Below, piece after piece: positions 1-6,708 of a stretch of DNA of 64,000 nucleotides (the first letter of the stretch is position 1; every line of letters starts with the position of its first letter). The stretch comes from DATLSM01 sp049585815 (lineage in GTDB: Bacteria > Actinomycetota > Thermoleophilia > Solirubrobacterales > 70-9), in contig JBAVAR010000155.1 in assembly GCA_049585815.1 (NCBI GenBank), positions 46,852 to 110,851 of the forward strand. Direction: 5' to 3'. The notes below the pieces were generated by a model. The model did no database searches. It worked only from the letters and a program-made list of their open reading frames with translations, and was not told where the DNA came from. The position numbers and the translations under genes are program-made.

Positions 1-269
1 ACCGGGTATTGGAAGGCCATGAAGAGCCCGGCCTGCGCTCGCACATCGGGGTCGGCCTCGGTTACGTCCTCACCCTTGAAGGTGATCGTCCCCTCGGTGA
101 CCTCCAGCGCCGGATGGCCCATGATCGCGTTGGCGAGGGTTGACTTGCCCGATCCATTGGGACCCATCAGGGCGTGCACCTTTCCCTTCTCGACGTCGAG
201 GTCGAGGCCGCGCAGAATCTCTTTATCCTCCGCGCTCACATGCAGGTTGCGAATCTCCAGCTCAGCCAA
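1..269 (-). CDS. sufC: SufC, Fe-S cluster assembly ATPase (partial, runs off the left edge)
   Basis: This is the N-terminal ~89 residues of an ABC-type ATPase of the SUF system, the cytosolic SufBCD scaffold that builds Fe-S clusters. The translation begins MAELEIRNLHV and contains a Walker A loop, GPNGSGKST, and then the Q-loop region ending FMAFQYPV, which is typical of SufC. The start is the TTG at 269-267. It has a GGAG Shine-Dalgarno seven bases upstream, and the nearby ATG hits a stop after two codons. It lies 28 bp downstream of the Rrf2 gene on the same strand, so the two probably form one operon, with sufB and sufD expected beyond the edge. The C-terminal half (signature, Walker B) is not in the window. 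Confidence 0.93.
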   Translation of the reverse strand, partial: MAELEIRNLHVSAEDKEILRGLDLDVEKGKVHALMGPNGSGKSTLANAIMGHPALEVTEGTITFKGEDVTEADPDVRAQAGLFMAFQYP

Positions 270-297
270 TTTCACTCCATTCCTGGGTTTGAGAAGG

Positions 298-771
298 TCA
301 GACGGCGCTTCCCAGCGCCTCGATCTCACGGCGTCCCTCGGCGCCAGCGAACTCCACCAGCTCGGCCAGCGTGGTGCCGGCCAGCGCCTTGCTGACCCCG
401 CCCTGCACGCGCATCCAAAGCAGCTTTGTCGCACAGGCGCGGTCGCCGTCGCTCTCGTGCGAGCACAGCACCTTGCCCTCGGGCGTCTCGTGGAAGCACT
501 CCATCGGGGCGATCTGGCCCTCCAGCGCCTCAACCACCGCGTCCATTCTGATCTCCTCCGCCGGCTTGGCCAGCCGATACCCGCCGTGGGCGCCACGTGT
601 TGATGTGACGAGACCAGCCTTACGCAGCTTCGCGACCAGGTGCTCAAGGTAGGAGAGCGGCAGCCGCTCGGCCTCGGCTACGGCGCTGAGGGAGACCGGG
701 ACCGAGCCGGGCTGTCGCCCCAGCTCGACCATCAGTCTCACTCCGTACTCGGCTTTGGTCGAGAACAGCAT
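298..771 (-). CDS. Rrf2-family Fe-S-type transcriptional regulator of the suf operon
   Basis: A 157-residue Rrf2/IscR/SufR-like repressor. The N-terminus (MLFSTKAEYGVRLMVEL) is the family's winged-helix start, and the wing motif TRGAHGGYRLAKP follows near residues 59-71. Three cysteines, near residues 92, 103 and 113, match the usual cluster-binding triad, so it probably senses Fe-S status. It sits directly upstream of sufC, as SufR-type regulators commonly do. A GTG lies one codon earlier at 774. I prefer the ATG at 771 because a TAGGAT -10 element ends eight bases before it, which would give a leaderless transcript. The exact ligand and operator cannot be read from the sequence. Confidence 0.92.
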   Translation of the reverse strand: MLFSTKAEYGVRLMVELGRQPGSVPVSLSAVAEAERLPLSYLEHLVAKLRKAGLVTSTRGAHGGYRLAKPAEEIRMDAVVEALEGQIAPMECFHETPEGKVLCSHESDGDRACATKLLWMRVQGGVSKALAGTTLAELVEFAGAEGRREIEALGSAV

Positions 772-779
772 CACCCTAA

Positions 780-785
780 ATCCTA
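780..785 (-). promoter_or_regulatory. -10 element (TAGGAT) of the rrf2-suf operon
   Basis: TAGGAT on the minus strand ends eight bases before the ATG at 771, the spacing expected for a leaderless start. I see no convincing -35. The call rests on the same arrangement recurring at other genes in the window. Confidence 0.45.
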
Positions 786-862
786 CTGAAGCGGTCGGTT
801 ATGGGCCCGGCCAGGTCCTTCGTCATAATCGAAGCCACCGTCTGAGGAGGAATTGAGCAGCA

Positions 863-1720
863 ATGAGTACCACCAAGCAGTCGAATTTCGGTGCGACGAT
901 CCGCACCACGATCCTGATGGCCTCGCTCTCGGGGCTGCTCGTCGTGATCGGCGCCCTGATTGGGGGCGCCAGCACCGCGCTCCTCTTCCTCGGTATCGCC
1001 GTCCTGATCAACTTCTTTTCCTACTTCTTCAGCGACAAAATGGCGTTGGCGATGAGCGGCGCCAAGCCGGTGAGTGAAGAGGAAGCGCCGAAGCTGTACG
1101 CGACCGTGCGGGAACTGACGACCCGGGCCGGCCTGCCGATGCCCCGCCTATATGTGATCCCGCAGGACCAGCCCAACGCTTTCGCCACTGGCCGCAATCC
1201 AGAGCACTCGGCGGTCGCCGTCACCCGCGGCATCCTCAATCTCCTCTCCGACGAAGAGCTGCGTGGCGTGCTTGGGCACGAGCTGACCCACATTCGCCAC
1301 CGTGACATCCTGATTCAGTCGGTCGCCTCCAGTATCGGCGCCGCAATCACCTATCTCGCCTACATGCTGCTCTGGTTCGGCGACGAAGACAACTCACCGT
1401 TGGCCCTGGTCGGCCAGTTCGCAATCTTCCTCCTGGCGCCGATCGCTGCGTCGATCATTCAGCTGGCGATCTCGCGGCAGCGTGAGTACGCGGCTGACGC
1501 CGGCGGAGCGGAAATCAGCGGCAATCCGGAGTCCCTCGCCAGCGCCCTTTTGCGCCTCGAGCAGGGGGCAGCTGCGATGCCGATGCAGGTCAATCAGGCC
1601 GCCGAGCCGCTTTACATTGTCAAGCCCTTCTCCAGCAAGGGGCTCGCCGGTCTCTTCTCCACCCATCCGCCGATCGAGGAGCGCGTCAAGCGCCTGCGCC
1701 AGATGCGGCCCTCGCTCTGA
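863..1720 (+). CDS. htpX: HtpX-type M48 zinc metalloprotease
   Basis: A 285-residue integral membrane protease of the M48B/HtpX family, which degrades misfolded membrane proteins. There are two N-terminal membrane segments (about 15-35 and 38-56). The zinc site is HELTH (His139, Glu140, His143) with the third ligand Glu208 in the downstream REYAAD motif, and a second hydrophobic pair lies at about 155-200. The C-terminus carries the family's FSTHPPIEERVKRL tail. Length is normal for HtpX. The ATG follows an AGGAGG Shine-Dalgarno at 845-850, a rather long 12-base spacing. It is divergent from the Rrf2 gene and separated by 153 bp from the cysteine module, so it is probably its own transcript. 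Confidence 0.95.
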   Translation: MSTTKQSNFGATIRTTILMASLSGLLVVIGALIGGASTALLFLGIAVLINFFSYFFSDKMALAMSGAKPVSEEEAPKLYATVRELTTRAGLPMPRLYVIPQDQPNAFATGRNPEHSAVAVTRGILNLLSDEELRGVLGHELTHIRHRDILIQSVASSIGAAITYLAYMLLWFGDEDNSPLALVGQFAIFLLAPIAASIIQLAISRQREYAADAGGAEISGNPESLASALLRLEQGAAAMPMQVNQAAEPLYIVKPFSSKGLAGLFSTHPPIEERVKRLRQMRPSL

Positions 1721-1832
1721 CCGGCCCTTCTCCTGATCGCGCCCAGCGGCGACGGCTGTCCATCTCAATAACGTAACGGGGGTCCGATCCCGAGAAGGGG
1801 GGAGGCAGGCGTAGCTCGCCAAGCGTTGTTAC

Positions 1833-1838
1833 TATACT
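1833..1838 (+). promoter_or_regulatory. -10 element (TATACT) within an AT-rich motif upstream of moeZ
   Basis: TATACT is embedded in CTATACTTTTTGAAGT (1832-1847), which contains the inverted repeat TACTT-TTTG-AAGTA. The same 16 bases occur exactly upstream of cysM (3434-3449), and a related form precedes trxB. No good -35 is visible, so the promoter may need an activator. Confidence 0.5.
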
Positions 1839-1874
1839 TTTTGAAGTAAAGCCGATCCGGATTTAGGAGATTCA

Positions 1875-3041
1875 ATGGCGACCAGCGCCGAGGTGGGCAC
1901 CCAGACTCAGATCGAGGAGATCGAACCGTTCGAGGCGGCGGAGGAGATCGCGGGCGGCAACGTCGTCCTGATCGATACCCGCGAGCCGCACGAGTATCAA
2001 GAGGCACACCTCGAGGGTGGCAGGCTCATACCGCCGGCGCTGCTCACCGACGAGATTGGCGCAGCCGCCCCCGACAAGTCGGCCCGCACGATCCTCTATT
2101 GCCGTACCGGCAACCGCTCCGCGATCGCCGCCGCCCAGATGCAGGAGTTGGGCTATGAGGACGTCGCCTCCATGGTCGGCGGGATCATCCTCTGGCAGGA
2201 ACAGGGGCTGCCGGTGGTCGCCGCGCAGGGGATGACCGCCGAGCAGCGCGATCGCTATTCCCGTCACACGCTTCTCCCCGAGGTGGGCGTCGACGGGCAG
2301 CTGAAGCTGCTGAACGCGAGGGTCCTGCTGGTCGGCGCCGGCGGCCTCGGCGCCCCCACGGCGCTCTATCTGGCGGCAGCCGGCGTGGGCACGATAGGCC
2401 TTGTTGACGACGATCTGGTGGACGCCTCCAACCTGCAGCGCCAGGTGATCCATAACACAGAGCGGATCGGGATGGCGAAGACGCAATCGGCTCGGCTCAC
2501 GATCGAGGCGCTCAACCCTGACGTCGAGGTGGTCGAACACCAGATGCGTCTTGACTCCTCCAACATCATCGAGACGATTGGTGGCTATGACGTGATCGTC
2601 GACGGGGCGGACAATTTCCCCACGCGCTATCTGCTCAATGACGCATCAGTGCGCCTGCGCAAGCCGGTTGTCTCTGCCTCGATTCTCAGCTTCGACGGCC
2701 AGATCTCCACCTTTGTCCCCTTCGAGGGGCCCTGCTACCGCTGTCTTTACCCGACACCGCCGCCGGCCGAGCTGGCGCCAAGCTGCTCCGCCAACGGTGT
2801 GCTCGGGGTGATGGCTGGGACGATGGGAACCCTGCAGGCCAATGAGGTGATCAAGCTCGTGCTCGGCGTCGGCGAGCCACTGATCGGCCGCCTACTTCTC
2901 TATGAGGCGCTCAGCACTCGCTTCACCGAGCTCAAAGTTCGTCGCGATCCCGAGTGTCCAATCTGCGGGGAGGACGCGACTGAGATCGCCGACGCCGATC
3001 TGGGCAAGTTCCCCGACTACGAGCTCTTCTGCGCCGGTTAG
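1875..3041 (+). CDS. moeZ: MoeZ/MoeB-like E1 adenylyltransferase with N-terminal rhodanese domain
   Basis: A 388-residue enzyme that adenylates the C-terminal glycine of a ubiquitin-like sulfur carrier and converts it to a thiocarboxylate. Residues ~15-115 form a rhodanese domain with the active loop CRTGNR (Cys76). Residues ~125-375 form a ThiF/MoeB E1 domain with the ATP loop GAGGLG (154-159), a zinc site of two CxxC pairs (Cys287/290 and Cys361/364), and a candidate catalytic Cys304. The usual order in MoeZ and MOCS3 is E1 then rhodanese; here the rhodanese comes first. The ATG has a TAGGAG Shine-Dalgarno. The downstream cysO, cysM and mec indicate that its main substrate is CysO. Confidence 0.93.
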   Translation: MATSAEVGTQTQIEEIEPFEAAEEIAGGNVVLIDTREPHEYQEAHLEGGRLIPPALLTDEIGAAAPDKSARTILYCRTGNRSAIAAAQMQELGYEDVASMVGGIILWQEQGLPVVAAQGMTAEQRDRYSRHTLLPEVGVDGQLKLLNARVLLVGAGGLGAPTALYLAAAGVGTIGLVDDDLVDASNLQRQVIHNTERIGMAKTQSARLTIEALNPDVEVVEHQMRLDSSNIIETIGGYDVIVDGADNFPTRYLLNDASVRLRKPVVSASILSFDGQISTFVPFEGPCYRCLYPTPPPAELAPSCSANGVLGVMAGTMGTLQANEVIKLVLGVGEPLIGRLLLYEALSTRFTELKVRRDPECPICGEDATEIADADLGKFPDYELFCAG

Positions 3042-3061
3042 CCGGTAGGTTTCCGGCGCAG

Positions 3062-3334
3062 ATGGCAACGGTTCGCATCCCACCGGTTCTGCGCGCCCAG
3101 ACTGCCGGCCTGGCCGAGGTCGATGCCGTCGGCTCGAACGTGGGCGAGGTGCTGCGGGCCCTCATCGCCGAACACCCGAAGACCGAGGACCAGCTCTTTG
3201 GCCCCGACGGTGATCTCAATCGCTACTTCAACATCTACTTAAACGATGAGGACGTGCGGGTGCTTGACGGTCTCCACACCGCGGTTGCCGAGGGCGATAC
3301 GGTTGTGATCCTGCCGGCCATGGCCGGCGGCTGA
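3062..3334 (+). CDS. cysO: CysO, ubiquitin-like sulfur-carrier protein (MoaD/ThiS family)
   Basis: A 90-residue beta-grasp protein ending in the diagnostic di-glycine (PAMAGG). In the mycobacterial pathway the CysO C-terminus is activated by MoeZ, converted to a thiocarboxylate, used by CysM to make a CysO-cysteine adduct, and then trimmed by Mec. The N-terminus (MATVRIPPVLR) and the LNDEDVRVLDGLHTAV segment match CysO more closely than MoaD. It lies 20 bp after moeZ and is followed by palindromic DNA before cysM. No molybdopterin genes are nearby, which supports a role in cysteine synthesis. Confidence 0.93.
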   Translation: MATVRIPPVLRAQTAGLAEVDAVGSNVGEVLRALIAEHPKTEDQLFGPDGDLNRYFNIYLNDEDVRVLDGLHTAVAEGDTVVILPAMAGG

Positions 3335-3385
3335 AAGCCGCGCCTGCCGGCAGGCGCTGTCGCTTGCCGGATTCGGCATGCCGAA
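3313..3385 (+). repeat. Three consecutive perfect palindromes between cysO and cysM (possible terminator)
   Basis: Perfect palindromes of 16 bp (3313-3328, inside the end of cysO), 18 bp (3340-3357, starting two bases after the stop codon) and 14 bp (3372-3385) follow one another. The 18-bp element could fold as a GC-rich hairpin after the cysO stop, but no U-tract follows, so a classical intrinsic terminator is doubtful. It separates the moeZ-cysO unit from the separate cysM promoter. Confidence 0.6.
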
Positions 3386-3434
3386 CCTCGGAGTCCTTGG
3401 CGTGATTGATTTTCGCCGCCCGATCCAACCGGGC

Positions 3435-3440
3435 TATACT
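3435..3440 (+). promoter_or_regulatory. -10 element (TATACT) of cysM-mec
   Basis: TATACT ends seven bases before the GTG at 3448, so transcription should begin at or next to the start codon. It lies in the second exact copy of the 16-base motif seen upstream of moeZ. This placement argues against starting cysM at an upstream ATG (3406). Confidence 0.55.
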
Positions 3441-3447
3441 TTTTGAA

Positions 3448-4413
3448 GTGACGCTGGAGGGCCTTCAGAAACGACCCTGCGGGGGGCGCTTTGGCAACAT
3501 TGTCGAATCGATCGGCAACACTCCGCTGGTCGAGCTGCCCCGGCTCTCTCCGAAGCCCGAGGTGCGGATCTTCGCCAAGCTCGAGGGCCGCAACCCAACC
3601 GGCTCGGTAAAGGACCGCGTCGCCAGGGCGATGATCGAATCGGCCGAGGCCAGCGGCTTGATCGAGCCGGGGCAGACGATCCTGGAGCCGACGTCAGGCA
3701 ATACCGGAATCTCTCTGGCGATGATCTGCAGCCGCAAGGGCTACCCGCTGAAGGTAGTGATGCCTGACAACGTCACCAAGGAGCGCACCCAGTTGCTGCG
3801 GATGTATGGGGCGCAGATCGTCTACTCGGAGGGGGCCAAGGGCTCCAACGGAGCGGTCGAGGTGGCCTTGGAGATGGCCAAGGACTCCGCCTACTACATG
3901 CCTTACCAGTACGGCAACGAGGCCAATCCGCGCGCCCACTACGAGGGCACTGCGGTCGAGATTCTCGAAGAGCTTGACGATGTGACCGCGTTTGTCGGCG
4001 GTCTTGGCACCGGTGGCACGCTGATGGGCAATGGCCGGCGGCTGAAGGAGGCAAATCCCGCGACCCTGATCGTCGCCGCCGAGCCGATGCAGGGGGAGAT
4101 GGTGCACGGCCTTCGCTCGCTTGAGGACGGTTTCATCCCGCCGATCATCGACCTCTCCATCCTCGACCGCAAGATCATGGTCTCAAACCGCGACGCGATC
4201 CTTTGGACCAGGCGTCTGCTCGATGAGGAAGGGGTCTTCGCCGGCGTCTCCTCCGGGGCGATTGCCGCGATCGCGGTGCGGATCGCCGGCGAGCTCGATG
4301 GTGGCAACGTCGTCTTCCTGATCCCCGACGACGGCTGGAAGTACCTCTCCTCGGGTGTCTACACCGAGCCGATCGAGGACATCGAGAATCTGGACTCCAC
4401 TGTCTGGTGGTAA
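3448..4413 (+). CDS. cysM: CysM, O-phosphoserine (CysO-dependent) cysteine synthase
   Basis: A ~321-residue fold-type II PLP enzyme of the cysteine synthase family. The N-terminus carries SIGNTPLVEL, the PLP lysine is in NPTGSVKDR (about residue 55), and the TSGNTG substrate loop follows. Between CysO and Mec it most likely acts as CysM, using O-phosphoserine and the CysO thiocarboxylate rather than O-acetylserine and sulfide. The neighbours support this specificity; single residues do not prove it. An ATG at 3406 would add 14 residues, but the -10 element at 3435-3440 lies inside that extension, so I use the GTG at 3448, probably leaderless. It overlaps mec by seven bases. Confidence 0.92.
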   Translation: MTLEGLQKRPCGGRFGNIVESIGNTPLVELPRLSPKPEVRIFAKLEGRNPTGSVKDRVARAMIESAEASGLIEPGQTILEPTSGNTGISLAMICSRKGYPLKVVMPDNVTKERTQLLRMYGAQIVYSEGAKGSNGAVEVALEMAKDSAYYMPYQYGNEANPRAHYEGTAVEILEELDDVTAFVGGLGTGGTLMGNGRRLKEANPATLIVAAEPMQGEMVHGLRSLEDGFIPPIIDLSILDRKIMVSNRDAILWTRRLLDEEGVFAGVSSGAIAAIAVRIAGELDGGNVVFLIPDDGWKYLSSGVYTEPIEDIENLDSTVWW

Positions 4414-4823
4414 GCGGAGCACCGGTGCGGATCTCGCAGCAGCTTGTCGACGAGATGTTCGCCCATGCGCGAGAGGACCTGCCCAACGAGTGCTGTGGGC
4501 TGGTCGGCGGTAGGGACGGCGAGGCGGACGCCGTGATCAGGGTGGAGAATGCCGCGGCAAGTCCGCTGCGCTATGAAATGGATCCGCAGGAGCAGTACAA
4601 CGCGCTGAAGAGGATCGAAGGTAATGGGGGGGAGCTGCTTGCGATCTACCACTCCCATACGAAGAGTCCCGCCTATCCTTCGCAGACCGATGTCAACCTC
4701 GCGGCCGCCTGGCCCGAGCAGATATACCTGATTGTCTCGCTTGCCGACGAGCAGGCGCCCGACCTGAGGGGTTACCTTCTGAGGGATCTGAGGATCGCCG
4801 ATGCCGAGGTCTCTGTCTCATAG
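4407..4823 (+). CDS. mec: Mec, JAMM/MPN metallopeptidase releasing cysteine from CysO
   Basis: A 138-residue JAMM-domain zinc hydrolase. The metal motif is HSH, ten residues, then Asp (HSHTKSPAYPSQTD), with an upstream Glu in the ARED-LPNECCGL segment as the expected general base. In Mycobacterium tuberculosis the homologue Mec+ cleaves cysteine from CysO-Cys, closing the carrier cycle. The GTG at 4407 overlaps the end of cysM (GTGGTAA), which implies translational coupling. A second in-frame GTG at 4425 is possible. Its adjacency to cysO and cysM is the main evidence for function over other JAMM roles. Confidence 0.92.
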   Translation: MVSGAPVRISQQLVDEMFAHAREDLPNECCGLVGGRDGEADAVIRVENAAASPLRYEMDPQEQYNALKRIEGNGGELLAIYHSHTKSPAYPSQTDVNLAAAWPEQIYLIVSLADEQAPDLRGYLLRDLRIADAEVSVS

Positions 4824-5127
4824 CCAAAGCCGTGGTTCCCGCGCCCAGGACGCCGGCGATGGGGGTGGCGGAGGCGGCCAAGACGAGGGCGGCGGGGGCG
4901 GCGGGGGCGGCGGCAGGTTGGTCAAAGTCGCCTTCGCCCCCAGCTTGGTGGAGGCCGAGATGATCCAGGGCTTGCTCTCTGAGCACGGCATCCCCAGCCT
5001 GCTGAAGCGCGGTCCGGGATTCGACGTGCCGGAGTTCATGCCGGTCGGGCCCCGCCAGATCTTCGTCGCCGAGGAAGCCGCTGGCAGGGCACGGGAAGTG
5101 CTCGAGGGGACTCCGGGCGCAAGCTAA
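4801..5127 (+). CDS. DUF2007-like protein with polyglycine linker
   Basis: A 108-residue protein whose C-terminal ~68 residues (from RLVKVAF) resemble DUF2007, a small alpha/beta domain of unknown function annotated as a putative signal-transducing protein (pattern: VEAEMIQGLLSEHGIP ... IFVAEEAAGRAREVL). The first ~40 residues are low-complexity, with runs of six and nine glycines around a QDE. The ATG at 4801 lies inside mec and has no clear ribosome site. A TTG at about 4918 next to the folded domain is an alternative, which would leave the Gly-rich tract as non-coding overlap. Its 3' end overlaps the convergent gene by four bases. Confidence 0.65.
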   Translation: MPRSLSHSQSRGSRAQDAGDGGGGGGQDEGGGGGGGGGRLVKVAFAPSLVEAEMIQGLLSEHGIPSLLKRGPGFDVPEFMPVGPRQIFVAEEAAGRAREVLEGTPGAS

Positions 5128-5879
5128 TCGATGTTGGGACGGGCGATCGCCCGCAGGTAGCCACGCCAGGCCTCCTCAACCTCACCGATCCTGGCTTCAA
5201 AGGCGGCTTCCAGGGTCGGCTTTGCGCCGCCGGGCAGCAGGCGCATGGCGAGCTGCCGACAGGCATCGGCGCCGCGCTCGTTCTCGAGAAGGTCGAAGAT
5301 CGTGCCGCCGAGGATCACCGCGTCTCGGCGCGATGGGGGGAAGGAGGGGCGGGCGCTCTCGCGCAGGCGACGGATCACCGCGGCCCTGTAGAGGCCCACC
5401 TGGCGGGAGAAGTACTGGGCGCCGCCCTCTGCCAGCCATGCCCAGCGCAGGTAGCGGGCGAAGCGACGCGGCGTCCATGAGGGGGGAAGGTCCGGGTTGT
5501 TTGCGGCGATCACAAGCTGCGCATAGAGGCGCTCGGCGGTCCCTCGCAGCGCTTCGCGTGAATCCTCACCGGCGGCGCGGCGCTCCATGTGGGGATCGTT
5601 GAGGACATGCAACTCGGTCGCCATCGCCCAACCCGCCAGGTAGCGTCGGCCGGCCGGTGCCGCCGACCAGCGCGCAGCCGGCAGGAATGGATGAGCCATC
5701 GTCAGCCAGGCCGGATTGGTGTGGATGACGACAGTGACGTCCCCGGGTACCTGCTCGAAGTCGTCCTCGAGCCTTAGCCTCAGGTCCTCCAGCCGGTCGA
5801 GAGTGCGCTCAGCGAAGGCCCCGTCGTCGCTGTCGTGGCGAGCGGTAAAGCTGAGCGATTTTGTCTCGACCCAAGGCAC
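5124..5879 (-). CDS. Degenerate peptidase-MA-like (gluzincin-fold) protein
   Basis: A 251-residue soluble protein. The first ~65 residues, with the pattern F-x-A-R-H-D-S-D, a helix, then VPGDVTVVIHTNPA, resemble the N-terminal part of peptidase-MA-like proteins. The WLAEGGAQYF motif (148-157) matches the third-ligand helix of gluzincins (W-x-x-EG-x-A-x-Y-F). At the position of the zinc HExxH helix the sequence reads ERLYAQL (116-122), so the catalytic metal site appears lost. It may be a non-catalytic binding protein. I assign no function. No signal peptide is evident. It lies 36 bp downstream of the DUF1802 gene. Confidence 0.72.
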   Translation of the reverse strand: MPWVETKSLSFTARHDSDDGAFAERTLDRLEDLRLRLEDDFEQVPGDVTVVIHTNPAWLTMAHPFLPAARWSAAPAGRRYLAGWAMATELHVLNDPHMERRAAGEDSREALRGTAERLYAQLVIAANNPDLPPSWTPRRFARYLRWAWLAEGGAQYFSRQVGLYRAAVIRRLRESARPSFPPSRRDAVILGGTIFDLLENERGADACRQLAMRLLPGGAKPTLEAAFEARIGEVEEAWRGYLRAIARPNID

Positions 5880-5915
5880 CGGGGCCGAGCGTACTAACCG
5901 CCGTCTAAAACGGCC

Positions 5916-6548
5916 TTAGACGAGAACTGGTTCGGCCTGGCCTGCGCAGACCGATTGGATCTCTTGGCGGGCACGGTCGAACTCCTCATCCGCCATTACG
6001 GGGGTACCCTCGAAGGGGAGGTCGCGGTCGATCTCCACCCAGGAGCGGCAGCCGTGGTACTCGTCGCGAACACGCACGGTGACGGGGCGGGGGATGCGGT
6101 GGACGCGCAGCAGGAGGACGTGCAGCGGGTGGCGACGCTTCCAGTTGAGCCGCTTCTCGGCGTAGTCGGGCGTCCAGACGTAGAAGGGCGAGAGGCTGTC
6201 GAGCGCCCGTCGATCGGTGATCGTGAAGTGATCGGTCACCTCGGCCCAGGCGCGCAGGCGGACCCGCTCGGGCTGAGAGATCCCGCCGTCTTGGATCAGC
6301 GCCCTCGGAGGTGGCTCCTCGTCGGGCCAGACCCCCTCTTCAAGCGCCCGGCGCAGCTCGGGGTGATGGGACTCACGCACCAGATCGTTCTGCTGGTGGT
6401 CGAAGGTCGGGTAGAGGAAGAAACGCTCGTGCTCGAGCTCGAAGTGCTTGTTCTCCTCGCGGATTCCGCCCTTGCGCAGGGTGAGCAGCTGCTCACCCTC
6501 GGCGAGCGCACGCACCGTTACGGCCCATTCCTTGAAAGCGATCGGCAT
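5916..6548 (-). CDS. DUF1802 family protein
   Basis: About 210 residues matching the DUF1802 pattern: an opening MPIAFKEWAVTVRAL and then the RKGGIREENKHFELEHERFFLYPT block. This family is widespread in bacteria and archaea and has no established function. The frame stays open upstream to 6662, but that extension is proline-rich and unlike the family, so I choose the ATG at 6548 where family similarity begins. A TAAAAT element at 6641-6646 could serve as its promoter with a ~90-base leader. The C-terminus (HRIPRPVTVRVRDEYHGCRSW) is well conserved in this family. Confidence 0.85.
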   Translation of the reverse strand: MPIAFKEWAVTVRALAEGEQLLTLRKGGIREENKHFELEHERFFLYPTFDHQQNDLVRESHHPELRRALEEGVWPDEEPPPRALIQDGGISQPERVRLRAWAEVTDHFTITDRRALDSLSPFYVWTPDYAEKRLNWKRRHPLHVLLLRVHRIPRPVTVRVRDEYHGCRSWVEIDRDLPFEGTPVMADEEFDRARQEIQSVCAGQAEPVLV

Positions 6549-6640
6549 TTGGAAGCTGTACCTGAGAAGGTCGTGTGAATCGATGACTGAGAGAGGCGCC
6601 TCTGCCCCTGTCTGGACGGTCGGTCCGCCCGGAGCCGGGC

Positions 6641-6646
6641 ATTTTA
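6641..6646 (-). promoter_or_regulatory. Possible -10 element (TAAAAT) for the DUF1802 gene
   Basis: TAAAAT on the minus strand in the AT-richer 160-bp gap between nadB and the DUF1802 gene. A TTGGAC lies only about ten bases upstream, too close for a standard -35. Low-confidence call. Confidence 0.3.
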
Positions 6647-6708
6647 GACCAGCCCGGTCCAAACGCCAAATTAAACCTTCTTAAAACATCTCGGTCGAGC
6701 CTCAGCGC

